Source of the DNA: Lachnospiraceae bacterium AC2029
Lineage (GTDB): Bacteria > Bacillota > Clostridia > Lachnospirales > Lachnospiraceae
Assembly: GCA_000703065.1 (NCBI GenBank)
Contig: JNLK01000001.1
Span: 2,254,001-2,318,000, forward strand
Length of the DNA stretch: 64,000 nt
Direction: 5' to 3'
The notes below the pieces were generated by a model. That model saw nothing but the letters and a program-made list of their open reading frames with translations. It was not told the origin of the DNA and ran no database searches. The position numbers were made by a program, and so were the translations under genes. Positions 9,613 to 18,137 of this stretch are shown here, piece by piece; within the stretch, counting starts at the first letter, position 1, and each line of letters opens with the position of its first letter.

Positions 9613-10510
9613 TAAGGATATGTTCCAAAGTATGCTTCTGGACGAGTTTTATAAGCAGATGCCTGATGATTTCATCCTGAGTGTAAAGGATGTGTTCAAG
9701 GAGAATGATACAAAGATGACAGGGATCAACATCAACCGTGAGGGCAGCTCCGGTGGATATGTACTCTATGTAGAAAACCTGTATGACCGATATCAGCATG
9801 GAGAGGATCTGTCTTCTATGGTTTCTGACATTATGAGTGAAGTATCCAAGAGCGAGATTTACTCTATGGATATTGGATCTTTTACACGAGACGATATGCT
9901 TGGCCATACAATTTTCCGGATGGCGAATAAGTTCACCAACCAGCTCAGGCTTAGTGATGTGCCTACCAGGGATATTCCTGGCATGACGGACATTGTGATT
10001 TATCCTGCGTATGAAGTGAACGTGGGAACTCGGCATGGATCGGTTCTTGTTACCAATAGTATGCTGGATTCGAATCATATTTCTTTGCAGGAAATTCTCG
10101 CGGCTGCCGAGGGTAATACGGAACGTCGTGTGGCAATTGTTCCGTTGGAGGATCGCCTCCGTGGTATGATCAATGTGGATGCAATGCCCGTGGGCTTTGA
10201 GTCTCCGTTCCTGGTTACCTACGACCGTGAAGCCGTGGGAGAGGAGGCGAGTGTGCTTGGGGCACCGAAGGTACTGGCTTCTCTGAAGGAACCGTACTAT
10301 GTGATTCCTTCGTCCACACATGAACTGCTCTTCTTGCCGAAGTCATTTGAATCCAGTGTGGAGAATCTTCAGAGACTGGTAAGTGAAGTGAATGCTGAAG
10401 TTCTGGATACGAAGGATGTCCTGTCCAACAATGTGTATGAGCTTGATCATGGTCGGTTCATCACTCATGAGGCGGGAGTCGGTCTGGCAAAGTATTTTGT
10501 ACAGGAGTAA
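9605..10510 (+). CDS. DUF5688-type protein of ICE maintenance region
   Basis: The protein has 301 residues, is soluble and has no signal peptide. The N-terminus has 'YKQMPDDFILSVKDVF', then a 'GGYVLYVENLYDRYQHGEDL' segment, and the C-terminus has 'VLSNNVYELDHG'. This matches my recollection of the DUF5688 family, which is found repeatedly in Lachnospiraceae mobile elements. Its biochemical role is unknown. AAGGAGG lies at 9588-9594. It closes the parB-ssb operon and is followed by a hairpin. Confidence 0.8.
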   Translation: MVDKDMFQSMLLDEFYKQMPDDFILSVKDVFKENDTKMTGININREGSSGGYVLYVENLYDRYQHGEDLSSMVSDIMSEVSKSEIYSMDIGSFTRDDMLGHTIFRMANKFTNQLRLSDVPTRDIPGMTDIVIYPAYEVNVGTRHGSVLVTNSMLDSNHISLQEILAAAEGNTERRVAIVPLEDRLRGMINVDAMPVGFESPFLVTYDREAVGEEASVLGAPKVLASLKEPYYVIPSSTHELLFLPKSFESSVENLQRLVSEVNAEVLDTKDVLSNNVYELDHGRFITHEAGVGLAKYFVQE

Positions 10511-10518
10511 AAGTTATT

Positions 10519-10560
10519 GGGGGATGTCCTGTGGTATTCATTACGGGGCATCCCTGTCTT
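10519..10560 (+). terminator. Probable weak intrinsic terminator
   Basis: GGGATG(T)CC pairs with GG(G)GCATCCC around a 15-nt loop, followed by TGTCTTTGT. The T tract is interrupted, so strength is uncertain. Confidence 0.5.
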
Positions 10561-10565
10561 TGTCG

Positions 10566-10614
10566 TTGAAGATGATTTAGTTCTGTGGTATATTGTCAAT
10601 AACGCATTGCGTTA
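10566..10614 (+). promoter_or_regulatory. Promoter with overlapping TAACGCA-T-TGCGTTA operator
   Basis: TTGAAG (10566-10571) and TATATT (10589-10594) are spaced 17 bp. The palindrome TAACGCA (10600-10606)/TGCGTTA (10608-10614) covers the expected transcription start, a repressing position. It is the same sequence as the palindrome at 7921, so one regulator may control both promoters. Confidence 0.75.
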
Positions 10615-10626
10615 GGAGGGCGGGAG

Positions 10627-10947
10627 ATGGCTAAGGATAAAAAAGAAACATCGAATAAGAAAAAGGAACTATGTGAAGCCGCTGCCATGATCCTCAGTCT
10701 TCATGAGAGTACAGGCGAAAACCGCATTCAGTTTGCGGCGCATGTTGGCATACCGGTCCGGACTATCGATGACTGGGAAAACGGCCGCCGTGTCCCGCCG
10801 GATTATATCCCACGGATGATTGCCTATCAGCTGGAACTGGAGAAGCTGAAAGCCGAAATACTGGAGGCAAAGCAGGAAGAAGCTATGAAAGAAGCCGAAG
10901 CTGCTTCGGATGAAACAACAAATGAATCTGATGATGAACAGGCATGA
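10627..10947 (+). CDS. Small HTH DNA-binding regulator
   Basis: The protein has 106 residues. A GGAGGGCGGGAG purine tract precedes ATG 10627. Residues about 34-65 form an XRE-type helix-turn-helix: 'NRIQFAAHVGIPVRTIDDWENGRR', with the typical 'R.I..WE.G.R.P' signature. The C-terminal 40 residues are Glu/Ala rich and helical. The palindrome between its promoter and its ribosome binding site suggests autoregulation, and the copy at 7921 suggests control of the parB-like operon (inference). It is monocistronic, with a terminator just after. Confidence 0.85.
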   Translation: MAKDKKETSNKKKELCEAAAMILSLHESTGENRIQFAAHVGIPVRTIDDWENGRRVPPDYIPRMIAYQLELEKLKAEILEAKQEEAMKEAEAASDETTNESDDEQA

Positions 10948-10968
10948 CATTGTCATACTGTTTTGAAG

Positions 10969-10993
10969 AAACCCGGAATCCCCGGGTTTTTTT
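10969..10993 (+). terminator. Intrinsic terminator after the HTH gene
   Basis: AAACCCGG/CCGGGTTT makes an 8-bp stem with a 5-nt loop and a run of seven T's. Confidence 0.88.
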
Positions 10994-11014
10994 AATGCTT
11001 GGAAGGTGAAGCAT

Positions 11015-12898
11015 ATGGAAAAACTTACTACAAAAGAAAAGGTGCAGATTGCCCTTGATCGGCTAGACGACGGAATTAGGGACTTCTTCCAGGGTGATCA
11101 TTATAAGGAGTATCTGGCCACCATGAGTAAACTGCATCATTACTCGGCCAGGAACTGTATCCTGATCGAGCATCAGTGCCCGGGAGCCAGTATTGTCGCA
11201 TCCTATAACAGTTGGAAAAGCAACTTTAACCGGCAGGTGAAGAAGGGGGAGAAAGGAATCATGATCCTGGCACCGTTCAAGAGATCCGTGGAAGTGGATG
11301 TCGTCGGGAAGAAGGATATGGACGGGAATCCACTGAAGGAGAAGAAGGATATCATTACCTTTCGCCCGGTCTATGTCTTTGATGTCAGTCAGACAGAAGG
11401 AGATCCGATTCCGGAGCTTGTTCATCGCCTGGACTTTTCTGTGGATGGATATGAGAAGATCAAAGATGCACTGATCCGGACTGCAGGATGTGATGTGATC
11501 TTTGAACCGATGGCAGAGGACAGTAGTATCAATGGATTCTTTAATCCGGTGAAGAATGAGATCCACATTCGGGAAGGTATGTCCGAAGCACAGACGATCA
11601 AGACACTTCTTCACGAGTTGGCTCATCAACTCCTGCACCCTGCAACACTATCAGATAAGACAAAGCAGGATAAGGAACTGGAGGCTGAGAGCAGTGCGTA
11701 CTGTGTTGCATCCTGGCTTTTTGGTGAGGATGGGATTGACACCGGAGACTATTCCTTTGGTTATTTAGCCAGCTGGTCACAGGGTAAGGAGATTAAAGAA
11801 CTCACGGAATGTGTGGAGAATATCAAACGAGCAAGCGGTATTCTGATCGACCGATTGGATCAGGAGCTGGGGCTGGAACGTAAGCCGGAAGAAATTCGTA
11901 GGGAAAATCTGACGAAGGAAACCGGTCAGATTGTAGCCGATGCCGGAATCAAGGCAGAAAATGTGGTGATCGTGGCAGAGCAGCCCGGACGAATTGGCCG
12001 GATGGTGTATGTGACCAATACAGATGAAAGTTATCAGGGGGTATTCTTCCTGCATGGAGAGACAGAACAGATCGAACATCTGCTGACAGATAAGGAGGCG
12101 GTGATCGAGGACTATCCGTCTTATTTTGAGAAGAATCATGTTGGCTGCATCATTATTCCATACTCAAAGGGACAGACCTTTGATTACTGGTACAACTATG
12201 AAACAAAGGAACTTCGGAAGTATCCGATTGCTGCAGAACGGGAGGTGACAGCCATGGTTACGGTAACGGGCAGGTCGACAGAAGAACAGGTGATGCAGCT
12301 GAATGATGCGGCTCCACTGATCGTCGGTAACCGCGTGACTTTTGTTGGTTTTGATACAGATGTTCCGGAAGGTTTCATCGAATCAGCGGATGAGGTAACA
12401 ACCCGATTTGAACACTACGATTCCAGTTGGCCCATGGTTCAGATCCGGTATACGAATGTTTCTGACAGGATTCCGGGAGAAATGAATATCTATGAGTTCC
12501 AGAAGATGATCGAAAAACAGCCGGATAAGGTGTTGAATGATCCATCGAATTATTTCAAAGTGTGCATTTCCTATACCTATCTGGATCAGAACCATCAGAC
12601 CGTACAGGATGTGGATCTTGGAAGAGGGCGGGTAGATTATCTGAACTATCTGAAGCTCTCAGGAAGTCATATCGCACATCTGAAACGGCATGTGGATCTG
12701 TTAAAGGTTTGTGATGCAGCAAAGCATCTTGCTCCGGGAACGGAGTACGGGATGCAGTATGAAGATAATGTGCAGGAGTGGGCAGGGTTCTGTAGGGAAA
12801 CACTGAATCATTTCAGTGAAACCCCCATAGTTCCCCGCCCACCGGAGTTTAAGAGTAATGAACCTGTTGTTAGCAAAGATTGGAGGTTGGCGTTATGA
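11015..12898 (+). CDS. ArdC-like antirestriction/zincin-metallopeptidase protein
   Basis: The start at 11015 has GGAAGG (11001-11006) 8 nt upstream. The protein has 627 residues. Residues about 1-120 resemble the ArdC N-terminal ssDNA-binding domain ('SARNCILIEHQCPGA', 'KSNFNRQVKKGEKG'). Residues about 130-290 form a zincin with 'LLHELAHQLLH' (HExxH near residue 200) and 'KELEAESSAYCVASW', the third-ligand region. The remaining 340 residues are not recognised. ArdC proteins protect incoming conjugative DNA from restriction. The stop overlaps the next start (ATGA at 12895-12898). Confidence 0.85.
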   Translation: MEKLTTKEKVQIALDRLDDGIRDFFQGDHYKEYLATMSKLHHYSARNCILIEHQCPGASIVASYNSWKSNFNRQVKKGEKGIMILAPFKRSVEVDVVGKKDMDGNPLKEKKDIITFRPVYVFDVSQTEGDPIPELVHRLDFSVDGYEKIKDALIRTAGCDVIFEPMAEDSSINGFFNPVKNEIHIREGMSEAQTIKTLLHELAHQLLHPATLSDKTKQDKELEAESSAYCVASWLFGEDGIDTGDYSFGYLASWSQGKEIKELTECVENIKRASGILIDRLDQELGLERKPEEIRRENLTKETGQIVADAGIKAENVVIVAEQPGRIGRMVYVTNTDESYQGVFFLHGETEQIEHLLTDKEAVIEDYPSYFEKNHVGCIIIPYSKGQTFDYWYNYETKELRKYPIAAEREVTAMVTVTGRSTEEQVMQLNDAAPLIVGNRVTFVGFDTDVPEGFIESADEVTTRFEHYDSSWPMVQIRYTNVSDRIPGEMNIYEFQKMIEKQPDKVLNDPSNYFKVCISYTYLDQNHQTVQDVDLGRGRVDYLNYLKLSGSHIAHLKRHVDLLKVCDAAKHLAPGTEYGMQYEDNVQEWAGFCRETLNHFSETPIVPRPPEFKSNEPVVSKDWRLAL

Positions 12899-13149
12899 TG
12901 CCGAATTTTACCGTAGAAGAGAAGGCTTTTGTTCAGTCTGTTCGTGAGACAGCGGAGGGAACCCTGGAGCGAATCCCGTGTATCCGTACAATTTCCTATC
13001 TGATGGCAAGAGCGAATACACCAGAAATGTCCATGATGATGGACCGGGTACAGAACAAGCTGGGAATGATGACGGATGTGGAGTATTCTCTCTATGATTT
13101 CTCAGTAGACGAATCGGAGACAGTAGAAGAACCGGATGATGAGAGTTGA
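12895..13149 (+). CDS. Transposon-transfer-assisting-like small protein
   Basis: The protein has 84 residues. GGAGG lies at 12882-12886, and ATG 12895 is coupled to the previous stop. The N-terminus 'NFTVEEKAFVQSV' and the two-helix pattern with 'RANTPEMSMMMDRVQNKL' resemble the TTRAP family found in Tn916-type and related elements. Its molecular role is not established. The last residues are acidic. Confidence 0.75.
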   Translation: MMPNFTVEEKAFVQSVRETAEGTLERIPCIRTISYLMARANTPEMSMMMDRVQNKLGMMTDVEYSLYDFSVDESETVEEPDDES

Positions 13150-13169
13150 TTCTCAGGGGGTGAGCTTTT

Positions 13170-14273
13170 ATGGGAGTTTACATTCCAAAAGAAGATGTGG
13201 AGTACGCAAGGCAGATAAGTATCCTGGAGTTCCTCAGCAAATCGAGACCGCTGATGTATGAGAACCTGAAGCGTGTCGGATCCCAGTATGTGGTAAAAGC
13301 CAGGTACTATGGAACAAAAGGACCGTACTCATCCTTCATGATCCGGGCTTCTGATGGAGAGTGGTGGCATCATAGCAAGGGAACCCATGGGAAGAATGCT
13401 CTGGATTATCTGATCAAGGAAGAGGGCATGGATTTCCAGTCTGCAGTCTTTGAACTGCTGGGGCGGAATGAAGAGTACTATCGGAATCTTAGGCAGAGCC
13501 AGAGGGATGATTTCGGGGCTGTGATGCAGGATGGATCCCTTCCCCTGCCGCCGATGAAGAATAATCATTCAACTGAAGTGAGAAAGTACCCGGAGCCGGG
13601 TGCTTTTTTTGATGAGCAGAAGGAACTGGTTATTCCTGAACGGGATACGGATACTTCGGAGCTTTACGCATATCTTACCGGGCGGGGAATCTCTCCGGTT
13701 GTGATCGATTACTTTGTGGATCAGGGTTCACTTTATCAGGGCGTGAAATATAAGAATGTCTGTTTTGTCGGATATGACCGTGACGGGAATCCGGGGCTGA
13801 TCAACCAGAGATCTACGAAAGGGACCTTCAAGGGTAACAGCACCGGCTCCGACCGGCGGTATTCCTTCATGACGCATTCAGAAGGACGGACTGATGCTCA
13901 TTTTTTCGAAGCCCCAGTGGATTTGCTGTCCTACGCCTGCCTGCTCCAGAATGCCGGATATGACTTCCGTCAGTTCAACCTGGTGTCTCTCTCCGGTATT
14001 TCCGGGACGGGATCCGGTGTAGAAGTTAAGCTTCCCATGGGTATGGAAGAATACCTGGACCGATATCCGGAAACAACACGGGTGTACATTCACTTTGATA
14101 ATGACAATCCGGGGCGCGTGGCAGGACAAAGGCTGCAGGAGGCATTGGAGCAGAAAGGCATCCAGGCGGTTCAACAGTATCCGCCGGCTGGATGCAAGGA
14201 TGTGAATGATTATCTTATGGGGATGAACAAGCTTCAGGCTGAGAGAGGAAAACGGCAGGAAGCCGGATTGTAG
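13170..14273 (+). CDS. DUF3991 and toprim-domain protein (primase-like)
   Basis: The protein has 367 residues. A purine-rich CAGGGGGTGAG site precedes ATG 13170. The N-terminal 110 residues match the zinc-finger-like/DUF3991 primase N-terminus ('ISILEFLSKSRPLMYEN', 'GEWWHHSKGTHGKNALDYL'). The toprim-like half holds 'EAPVDLLSYACLL', an E-x-P-x-D variant, and 'RVYIHFDNDNPG', the D-x-D metal-binding motif. Such proteins occur beside relaxases and are thought to prime replication of the transferred strand. It ends the block just before cargo begins; in related elements MobC and relaxase would be expected soon after. Confidence 0.88.
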   Translation: MGVYIPKEDVEYARQISILEFLSKSRPLMYENLKRVGSQYVVKARYYGTKGPYSSFMIRASDGEWWHHSKGTHGKNALDYLIKEEGMDFQSAVFELLGRNEEYYRNLRQSQRDDFGAVMQDGSLPLPPMKNNHSTEVRKYPEPGAFFDEQKELVIPERDTDTSELYAYLTGRGISPVVIDYFVDQGSLYQGVKYKNVCFVGYDRDGNPGLINQRSTKGTFKGNSTGSDRRYSFMTHSEGRTDAHFFEAPVDLLSYACLLQNAGYDFRQFNLVSLSGISGTGSGVEVKLPMGMEEYLDRYPETTRVYIHFDNDNPGRVAGQRLQEALEQKGIQAVQQYPPAGCKDVNDYLMGMNKLQAERGKRQEAGL

Positions 14274-14301
14274 AAAAATCATTTTTATTAGCAGGGAGCC
14301 G

Positions 14302-14310
14302 TGGTATAAT
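14302..14310 (+). promoter_or_regulatory. Extended -10 promoter of cargo block
   Basis: TGGTATAAT (14302-14310) is a consensus extended -10. The -35 region (TTTTTA at 14282-14287) is weak. It marks the start of cargo transcription. Confidence 0.6.
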
Positions 14311-14381
14311 GCGGAGGAATGATATACTTCAGTTTTATCTGGAGAGTTTATATTTCAGGAAAAACGACGAGGAGATTGCGA

Positions 14382-14849
14382 ATGCGAAGAAGTGATCGAG
14401 AAATAACGGATGTAAAATCTATAGAAGCGTTTATTGCCAAAGAACAGATCATGAGGGTCGCCTTCTATGACAATGGGGAGATTTATATCGTTCCGGTCAA
14501 TTATGGATATATCAATGAATCCGGGCAGTATGTATTTTATTTTCATGGCGCAAAAGCCGGACGCAAGTATGAATTAAGCAAGGAATCACCCAATATCGGG
14601 TTTGAGATTGATGGGAACTATGAATTATTGGAAGCTGATATTGCATGTGATTTCTCGGCTAAATTTCAGAGTGTTGTCGGAACTGGAAATATATCTGTTG
14701 TTGAGGATAGGGATGAAAAGATTAGAGGGCTAAACATTCTGATGCAACATGCTTCCGGCAATGGCGAATGGCAGTATTCCGAAGAGATGTTGAATGCGGT
14801 TGCTGTATATAGAGTGGATGTTGATAAGATATCCTGCAAGGCGAAATAA
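14382..14849 (+). CDS. PNPOx/flavin-reductase-fold protein, NimA-like
   Basis: The start at 14382 (MRRSDREITD) has GAGGAG 7 nt upstream; an open extension to 14319 is less likely. The protein has 155 residues. 'MRVAFYDNGEIYIVPVNYGY' (split here by its start at about residue 25), 'FHGAKAGRKYELSK' and 'NIGFEI' match the pyridoxamine 5'-phosphate-oxidase-like split barrel of the nitroimidazole-reductase (Nim) group. The usual partner is flavin; the substrate is unknown. It is the first gene of the cargo block and is unrelated to conjugation. Confidence 0.85.
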   Translation: MRRSDREITDVKSIEAFIAKEQIMRVAFYDNGEIYIVPVNYGYINESGQYVFYFHGAKAGRKYELSKESPNIGFEIDGNYELLEADIACDFSAKFQSVVGTGNISVVEDRDEKIRGLNILMQHASGNGEWQYSEEMLNAVAVYRVDVDKISCKAK

Positions 14850-14898
14850 CATCCAGTTTTATAGATGATGGGAAATCGCAATTTGAAGAGGTGAAGCC

Positions 14899-15306
14899 AT
14901 GGCATGGAAATGTCCGAAATGCGGCAGAGAGTTCAGCAGACAAAACCAGGATCATTACTGTGTGAAACCGCAGAATATTGATGAATACATTGCTGTCCAG
15001 GATGAGAAATATAAGCCCAGATTAATGGAGATCCGGGAAATCCTTCGTGATGCACTGCCGGACGCGGAGGAACGGATCTCCTGGTCGATGCCTACTTATT
15101 GGAAAGGTCGTAATATCATTCATTTCGCAGCATCAAAGAAACATCTGGGCATTTATCCCGGTGATGAGGCTATAGCTGTATTTACGGAGGAACTCTCCGA
15201 TTATGACGTAAGCAAGGGCACGATACGGATCCCCTATGATCAGCCTTTACCGGAAGCACTGATCATAAGGATCGCAAAATGGTGCTTTGAGAACTATTCC
15301 AAATAA
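14899..15306 (+). CDS. DUF1801 (YdhG/YdeI-like) protein with N-terminal zinc ribbon
   Basis: The protein has 135 residues. The first 20 residues have CPKCGREF and HYCV, a likely zinc ribbon. The rest matches the DUF1801 fold: 'YKPRLMEIREILRDALPDAEERISWSMP', 'TYWKGRNIIHFAASKKHLGIYP' and 'YDQPLPEALI' (shown in short pieces from one stretch). GAAGAGG precedes the ATG. Function is unknown; homologues have been compared with frataxin-like folds. Confidence 0.85.
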   Translation: MAWKCPKCGREFSRQNQDHYCVKPQNIDEYIAVQDEKYKPRLMEIREILRDALPDAEERISWSMPTYWKGRNIIHFAASKKHLGIYPGDEAIAVFTEELSDYDVSKGTIRIPYDQPLPEALIIRIAKWCFENYSK

Positions 15307-15320
15307 GGTGTAAAGATGGT

Positions 15321-15799
15321 ATGAAGAACGCAATAGAGATCCGTTGTATTCGGGAAAACGAACTCGGCCGTCTCAAAGACTTTTTATATGAAGCTATATT
15401 CATTCCGGAAGGTGTGGAGCCGCCTTCGAGAGATATTGTAGAGAAACCGGAGCTGCGCGTATACACTGATGGTTTCGGTACAAAGTCTGGAGACAACTGC
15501 CTCGTCGCGATCCACGACGGAAAAAAAGTTGGGGCTGTCTGGACGAGGATCATGAATGATTACGGCCATGTGGATGATGAAACACCTTCATTTGCAATTT
15601 CACAGTACAAGGAGTATCGGAGAAAAGGGATCGGCACGAGGCTTATGGAGGAAATGCTGGAGAACCTTCGTGATCAAGGCTATAAAAGAGTGTCTCTCGC
15701 TGTTCAGAAGGCTAACTATGCTGTGAAAAGTATCAAAAGACCGGGTTCAGGATCATGAATGAAAATGATGAGGAATCCATCATGGTATGTGAGCTTTAG
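15321..15799 (+). pseudogene. GNAT N-acetyltransferase with C-terminal frameshift
   Basis: The frame from 15321 encodes a GNAT core: 'EIRCIRENELGRLKDFLYEA' and the acetyl-CoA loop 'EYRRKGIGTRLMEEMLENL' with R-x-x-G-I-G. At the last strand it shifts. After 'VQKANYAVK' the frame reads SIKRPGSGS and stops at 15758. In the +2 frame the same DNA reads KYQKTGFRIMNENDEESI and ends VCEL at 15799, which is the normal GNAT ending (Y.K.GF). A single lost base in GTGAAAAG (15723-15730) explains it. The truncated 145-aa product may be inactive. Confidence 0.85.
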
Positions 15800-15827
15800 A
15801 AATCGATATTTGTGAGGATGATGCAAA

Positions 15828-16478
15828 ATGAATTATAAGGTTATAGATAAAGAGACTTACTATAGAAAGAGCGTCTTCCGGCACTTTACAGAGGACTGCA
15901 CATGTTCGACTTCTATGACAGCGAGGATCGATGTTACTGATCTTGTTCGTTATTCCAAAATGACCAAGACAAAGTTCTATATCAACTTTCTTTATATCCT
16001 GTCAAAGGTTCTGAATTCCCGAGAGGATTACAGGATGGGGCATCTTAAAGAAACAAACGAATTGATCTGTTATGACGTGATCAATCCCATACAGTATATC
16101 TTTCATGAAGATACAGAAACCTTCACGCTTGTCTATACGGAATACGATGAAGATTATGAGAAATTCTACAAAACGGCTCTGCGGGATGCTGAAGAGGCAA
16201 AAAAGACCAGAGAATACGGTTTTGATATTATGAATCATCCCAACTGGTTTGATGCGTCATGTATACCGTGGCTGTCCTATGATTCCATGCATCTTGAACT
16301 GCCCGACGTTCATATGTTTTTTGCGCCGGTTATCAATTGGGGAAAATACAAGGAAGAAAACAGCCGACTTGTCATGCCTGTGACCGTTCGCTTGAATCAT
16401 GCGATCGCTGATGGTTATCTGGTAGCAAACGTATTCCGTCTCCTGGAACAGGAGATTGAGGGATTCGTAGAGCTTTAA
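15828..16478 (+). CDS. Chloramphenicol-acetyltransferase-like protein
   Basis: The protein has 216 residues, the usual type A CAT length. Start 'MNYKVIDKETYYRKSVFRHF' and internal 'FYINFLYILSKVLNS', 'CIPWLSYDSMHLEL', 'FAPVINWGKY' and 'PVTVRLNHAIADGYLVANV' follow the CAT fold in order. The active-site motif is NHAIADG instead of HHAVCDG. The second His, which is the catalytic one in CAT, and the Asp are kept. It could be a resistance enzyme or a CAT-like acetyltransferase with another acceptor. ATG 15828 has GAGGATGATG upstream, which is weak. Confidence 0.85.
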   Translation: MNYKVIDKETYYRKSVFRHFTEDCTCSTSMTARIDVTDLVRYSKMTKTKFYINFLYILSKVLNSREDYRMGHLKETNELICYDVINPIQYIFHEDTETFTLVYTEYDEDYEKFYKTALRDAEEAKKTREYGFDIMNHPNWFDASCIPWLSYDSMHLELPDVHMFFAPVINWGKYKEENSRLVMPVTVRLNHAIADGYLVANVFRLLEQEIEGFVEL

Positions 16479-16483
16479 TCGAC

Positions 16484-16500
16484 AATTCCTGTTTGCCGGG
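16484..16500 (+). repeat. Copy 1 of AATTCCTGTTTGyyGGGAT direct repeat
   Basis: AATTCCTGTTTG is followed by CCGGGAT. It starts a few bases after the CAT-like stop and matches 18701 in the same post-stop position. Confidence 0.4.
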
Positions 16501-16573
16501 ATAATGTGATAGTAAGTTTTAACGGAATATATTTCAGTTACAGACGATGAGGTATTTATGAGGACAGAGAAAT

Positions 16574-17140
16574 ATGGTAATTGAGACAGAGAGATTGATC
16601 CTTCGCCCCTTTAAGGAAGGCGATGAAATTGATGTATTTGAATATTTGGAAGAACCAGCTGTGAACTGCTTTATTGACATGAAGCTGGATTCCATTACAG
16701 AGGCAAGAGAAGAAGTTATAAAAAGATCTTCGCAGACAGAGTATTATTTTGCGATAATGCTTAAGGAGTCAGGAAAAGTAATCGGAGAGATCAACGCCTA
16801 CCCGGAGCCGGCAGATGAACATGGCACAGATTCGGAAATGGATACTTTTAGTCCGTGCTGGATGCTTAACGACAAATATCAAGGTAAAGGCTATGCCTAT
16901 GAGGCTGCACAAGCCTTCTTTGACTACCTTTTTAAGGAGAGGGGAGCAAGGCGCATATATGCCTACACTGAAGATAACAATATTGCCAGCCAGCACCTTT
17001 GTGAAAAACTTGGGATGAGGCAGGAGGGTCTTTTCAAGGAGTTTATCAGTTTTGTCAAGAATCCCGATGGAACACCGCATTATGAGAACACCTATCAGTA
17101 TGCTGTGTTGAGGAAAGAATGGAATGGAGGCAGAGTATGA
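16574..17140 (+). CDS. GNAT N-acetyltransferase, RimJ/RimL family
   Basis: The protein has 188 residues. 'IETERLILRPFKEGDEIDVF' is the typical RimJ/L start. 'WMLNDKYQGKGYAYEAAQAF' holds the acetyl-CoA Q/RxxGxG/A loop, and 'ASQHLCEKLGMRQEGLFKE' is the C-terminal signature. The acceptor is unknown: a ribosomal protein N-terminus or a small amine. The stop overlaps the next ATG (ATGA, 17137-17140), so the two are coupled. Confidence 0.9.
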   Translation: MVIETERLILRPFKEGDEIDVFEYLEEPAVNCFIDMKLDSITEAREEVIKRSSQTEYYFAIMLKESGKVIGEINAYPEPADEHGTDSEMDTFSPCWMLNDKYQGKGYAYEAAQAFFDYLFKERGARRIYAYTEDNNIASQHLCEKLGMRQEGLFKEFISFVKNPDGTPHYENTYQYAVLRKEWNGGRV

Positions 17141-17523
17141 AAGTAGCAGTGACTTATGAGAATGGAGAGGTATTCCAGCATTTTGGAAGAACACCACAGT
17201 TTAAGATTTATGAGATTGAAAATGGAGAGGTGAAGTCCTCGCAGGTGATCGATACGGGAGAGACCGGGCATGGTGCCTTGGCAGGATTTCTGCAGGAGAC
17301 AGGTGCCAATGTAATGATCTGTGGCGGAATAGGCGGAGGTGCGATCAATGCCATGGCAGAATCCGGCATCAAAGTGTATGCCGGTGCATCCGGAAACGCT
17401 GATGAAGTCATTAATTCATATTTAGAAGGAACGCTTGCAGAGGTTGGTGAGGCTACATGCAATCACCATGATCATGAACATCATGGTGACCATGACTGTG
17501 GGCATGGAGGGTGCCATCATTAA
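17137..17523 (+). CDS. NifX/NifB-type FeMo-cofactor-binding domain protein with His/Cys-rich tail
   Basis: The start at 17137 is chosen from GGAGG at 17126-17130 and coupling to the previous gene. The protein has 128 residues. The body matches the dinitrogenase iron-molybdenum cofactor family: 'MKVAVTYENGEVFQHFGRT', 'GHGALAGFL' and 'VMICGGIGGGAINAM'. The last 21 residues (from CNHHDHEHHG) hold ten His and three Cys, a likely metal-binding tail. No nitrogenase genes are near, so a role in iron-sulfur or oxyanion/metal handling is more likely. The chromate transporters follow at once. Confidence 0.88.
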   Translation: MKVAVTYENGEVFQHFGRTPQFKIYEIENGEVKSSQVIDTGETGHGALAGFLQETGANVMICGGIGGGAINAMAESGIKVYAGASGNADEVINSYLEGTLAEVGEATCNHHDHEHHGDHDCGHGGCHH

Positions 17524-17568
17524 CTTTTTGTGGCTTCGGTAAAAAAGTATAAATAGGAAATGACTGTC

Positions 17569-18135
17569 ATGCCCATACTTATTGAACTATTCTTAACCTT
17601 TGTAAAGATAGGCTTGTTTACCTTTGGCGGAGGGTACGCGATGCTCTCGATCATCGAGAATATCTGTGTTGAACAGAAAAACTGGATTACACATGATGAA
17701 ATGATGAATATAACGGTGATTGCCGAATCCACTCCCGGACCGATAGCAATTAACTGTGCTACGTACGTTGGTTATAAGAAAGGTAAGCTTCCGGGCGCAA
17801 TTCTTGCGACTCTTGGAGTGACGATACCTTCGTTTGTTATTATTTTTGTTATATCCATGTTTCTGGAAGGATTCTTAGAGATTACATGGATAGCGCATGC
17901 ATTTCAAGGTATCAAGATAGCAGTTGGAATATTGATACTTGATGCTGCGATCAAGATGATCAGGAAGATGCAAAAGAAACCGTTGCAGATAGGTATTCTT
18001 TTGGCTTCATTTGCAGTGATTATACTTATCAACGTGTTGAAGTTACATTTATCATCGATAGTGGTAATGCTTACGGCAGCGCTTGTCAGCATAGCCTTCT
18101 TTCTTGCGGAAAAAGTACGCGGAAAGGAGGAATAG
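17569..18135 (+). CDS. Chromate transporter half 1 (ChrA family)
   Basis: The start at 17569 lies 10 nt after AGGA; ATG 17560 is only 2 nt from it. The protein has 188 residues and about six membrane segments. 'FVKIGLFTFGGGYAML' and 'AESTPGPIAINCATYVGY' are the conserved ChrA half motifs (FGG and TPGP). In short-chain ChrA two half-length genes work together. The partner starts 3 bp after this stop. Confidence 0.92.
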   Translation: MPILIELFLTFVKIGLFTFGGGYAMLSIIENICVEQKNWITHDEMMNITVIAESTPGPIAINCATYVGYKKGKLPGAILATLGVTIPSFVIIFVISMFLEGFLEITWIAHAFQGIKIAVGILILDAAIKMIRKMQKKPLQIGILLASFAVIILINVLKLHLSSIVVMLTAALVSIAFFLAEKVRGKEE

Positions 18136-18137
18136 GC

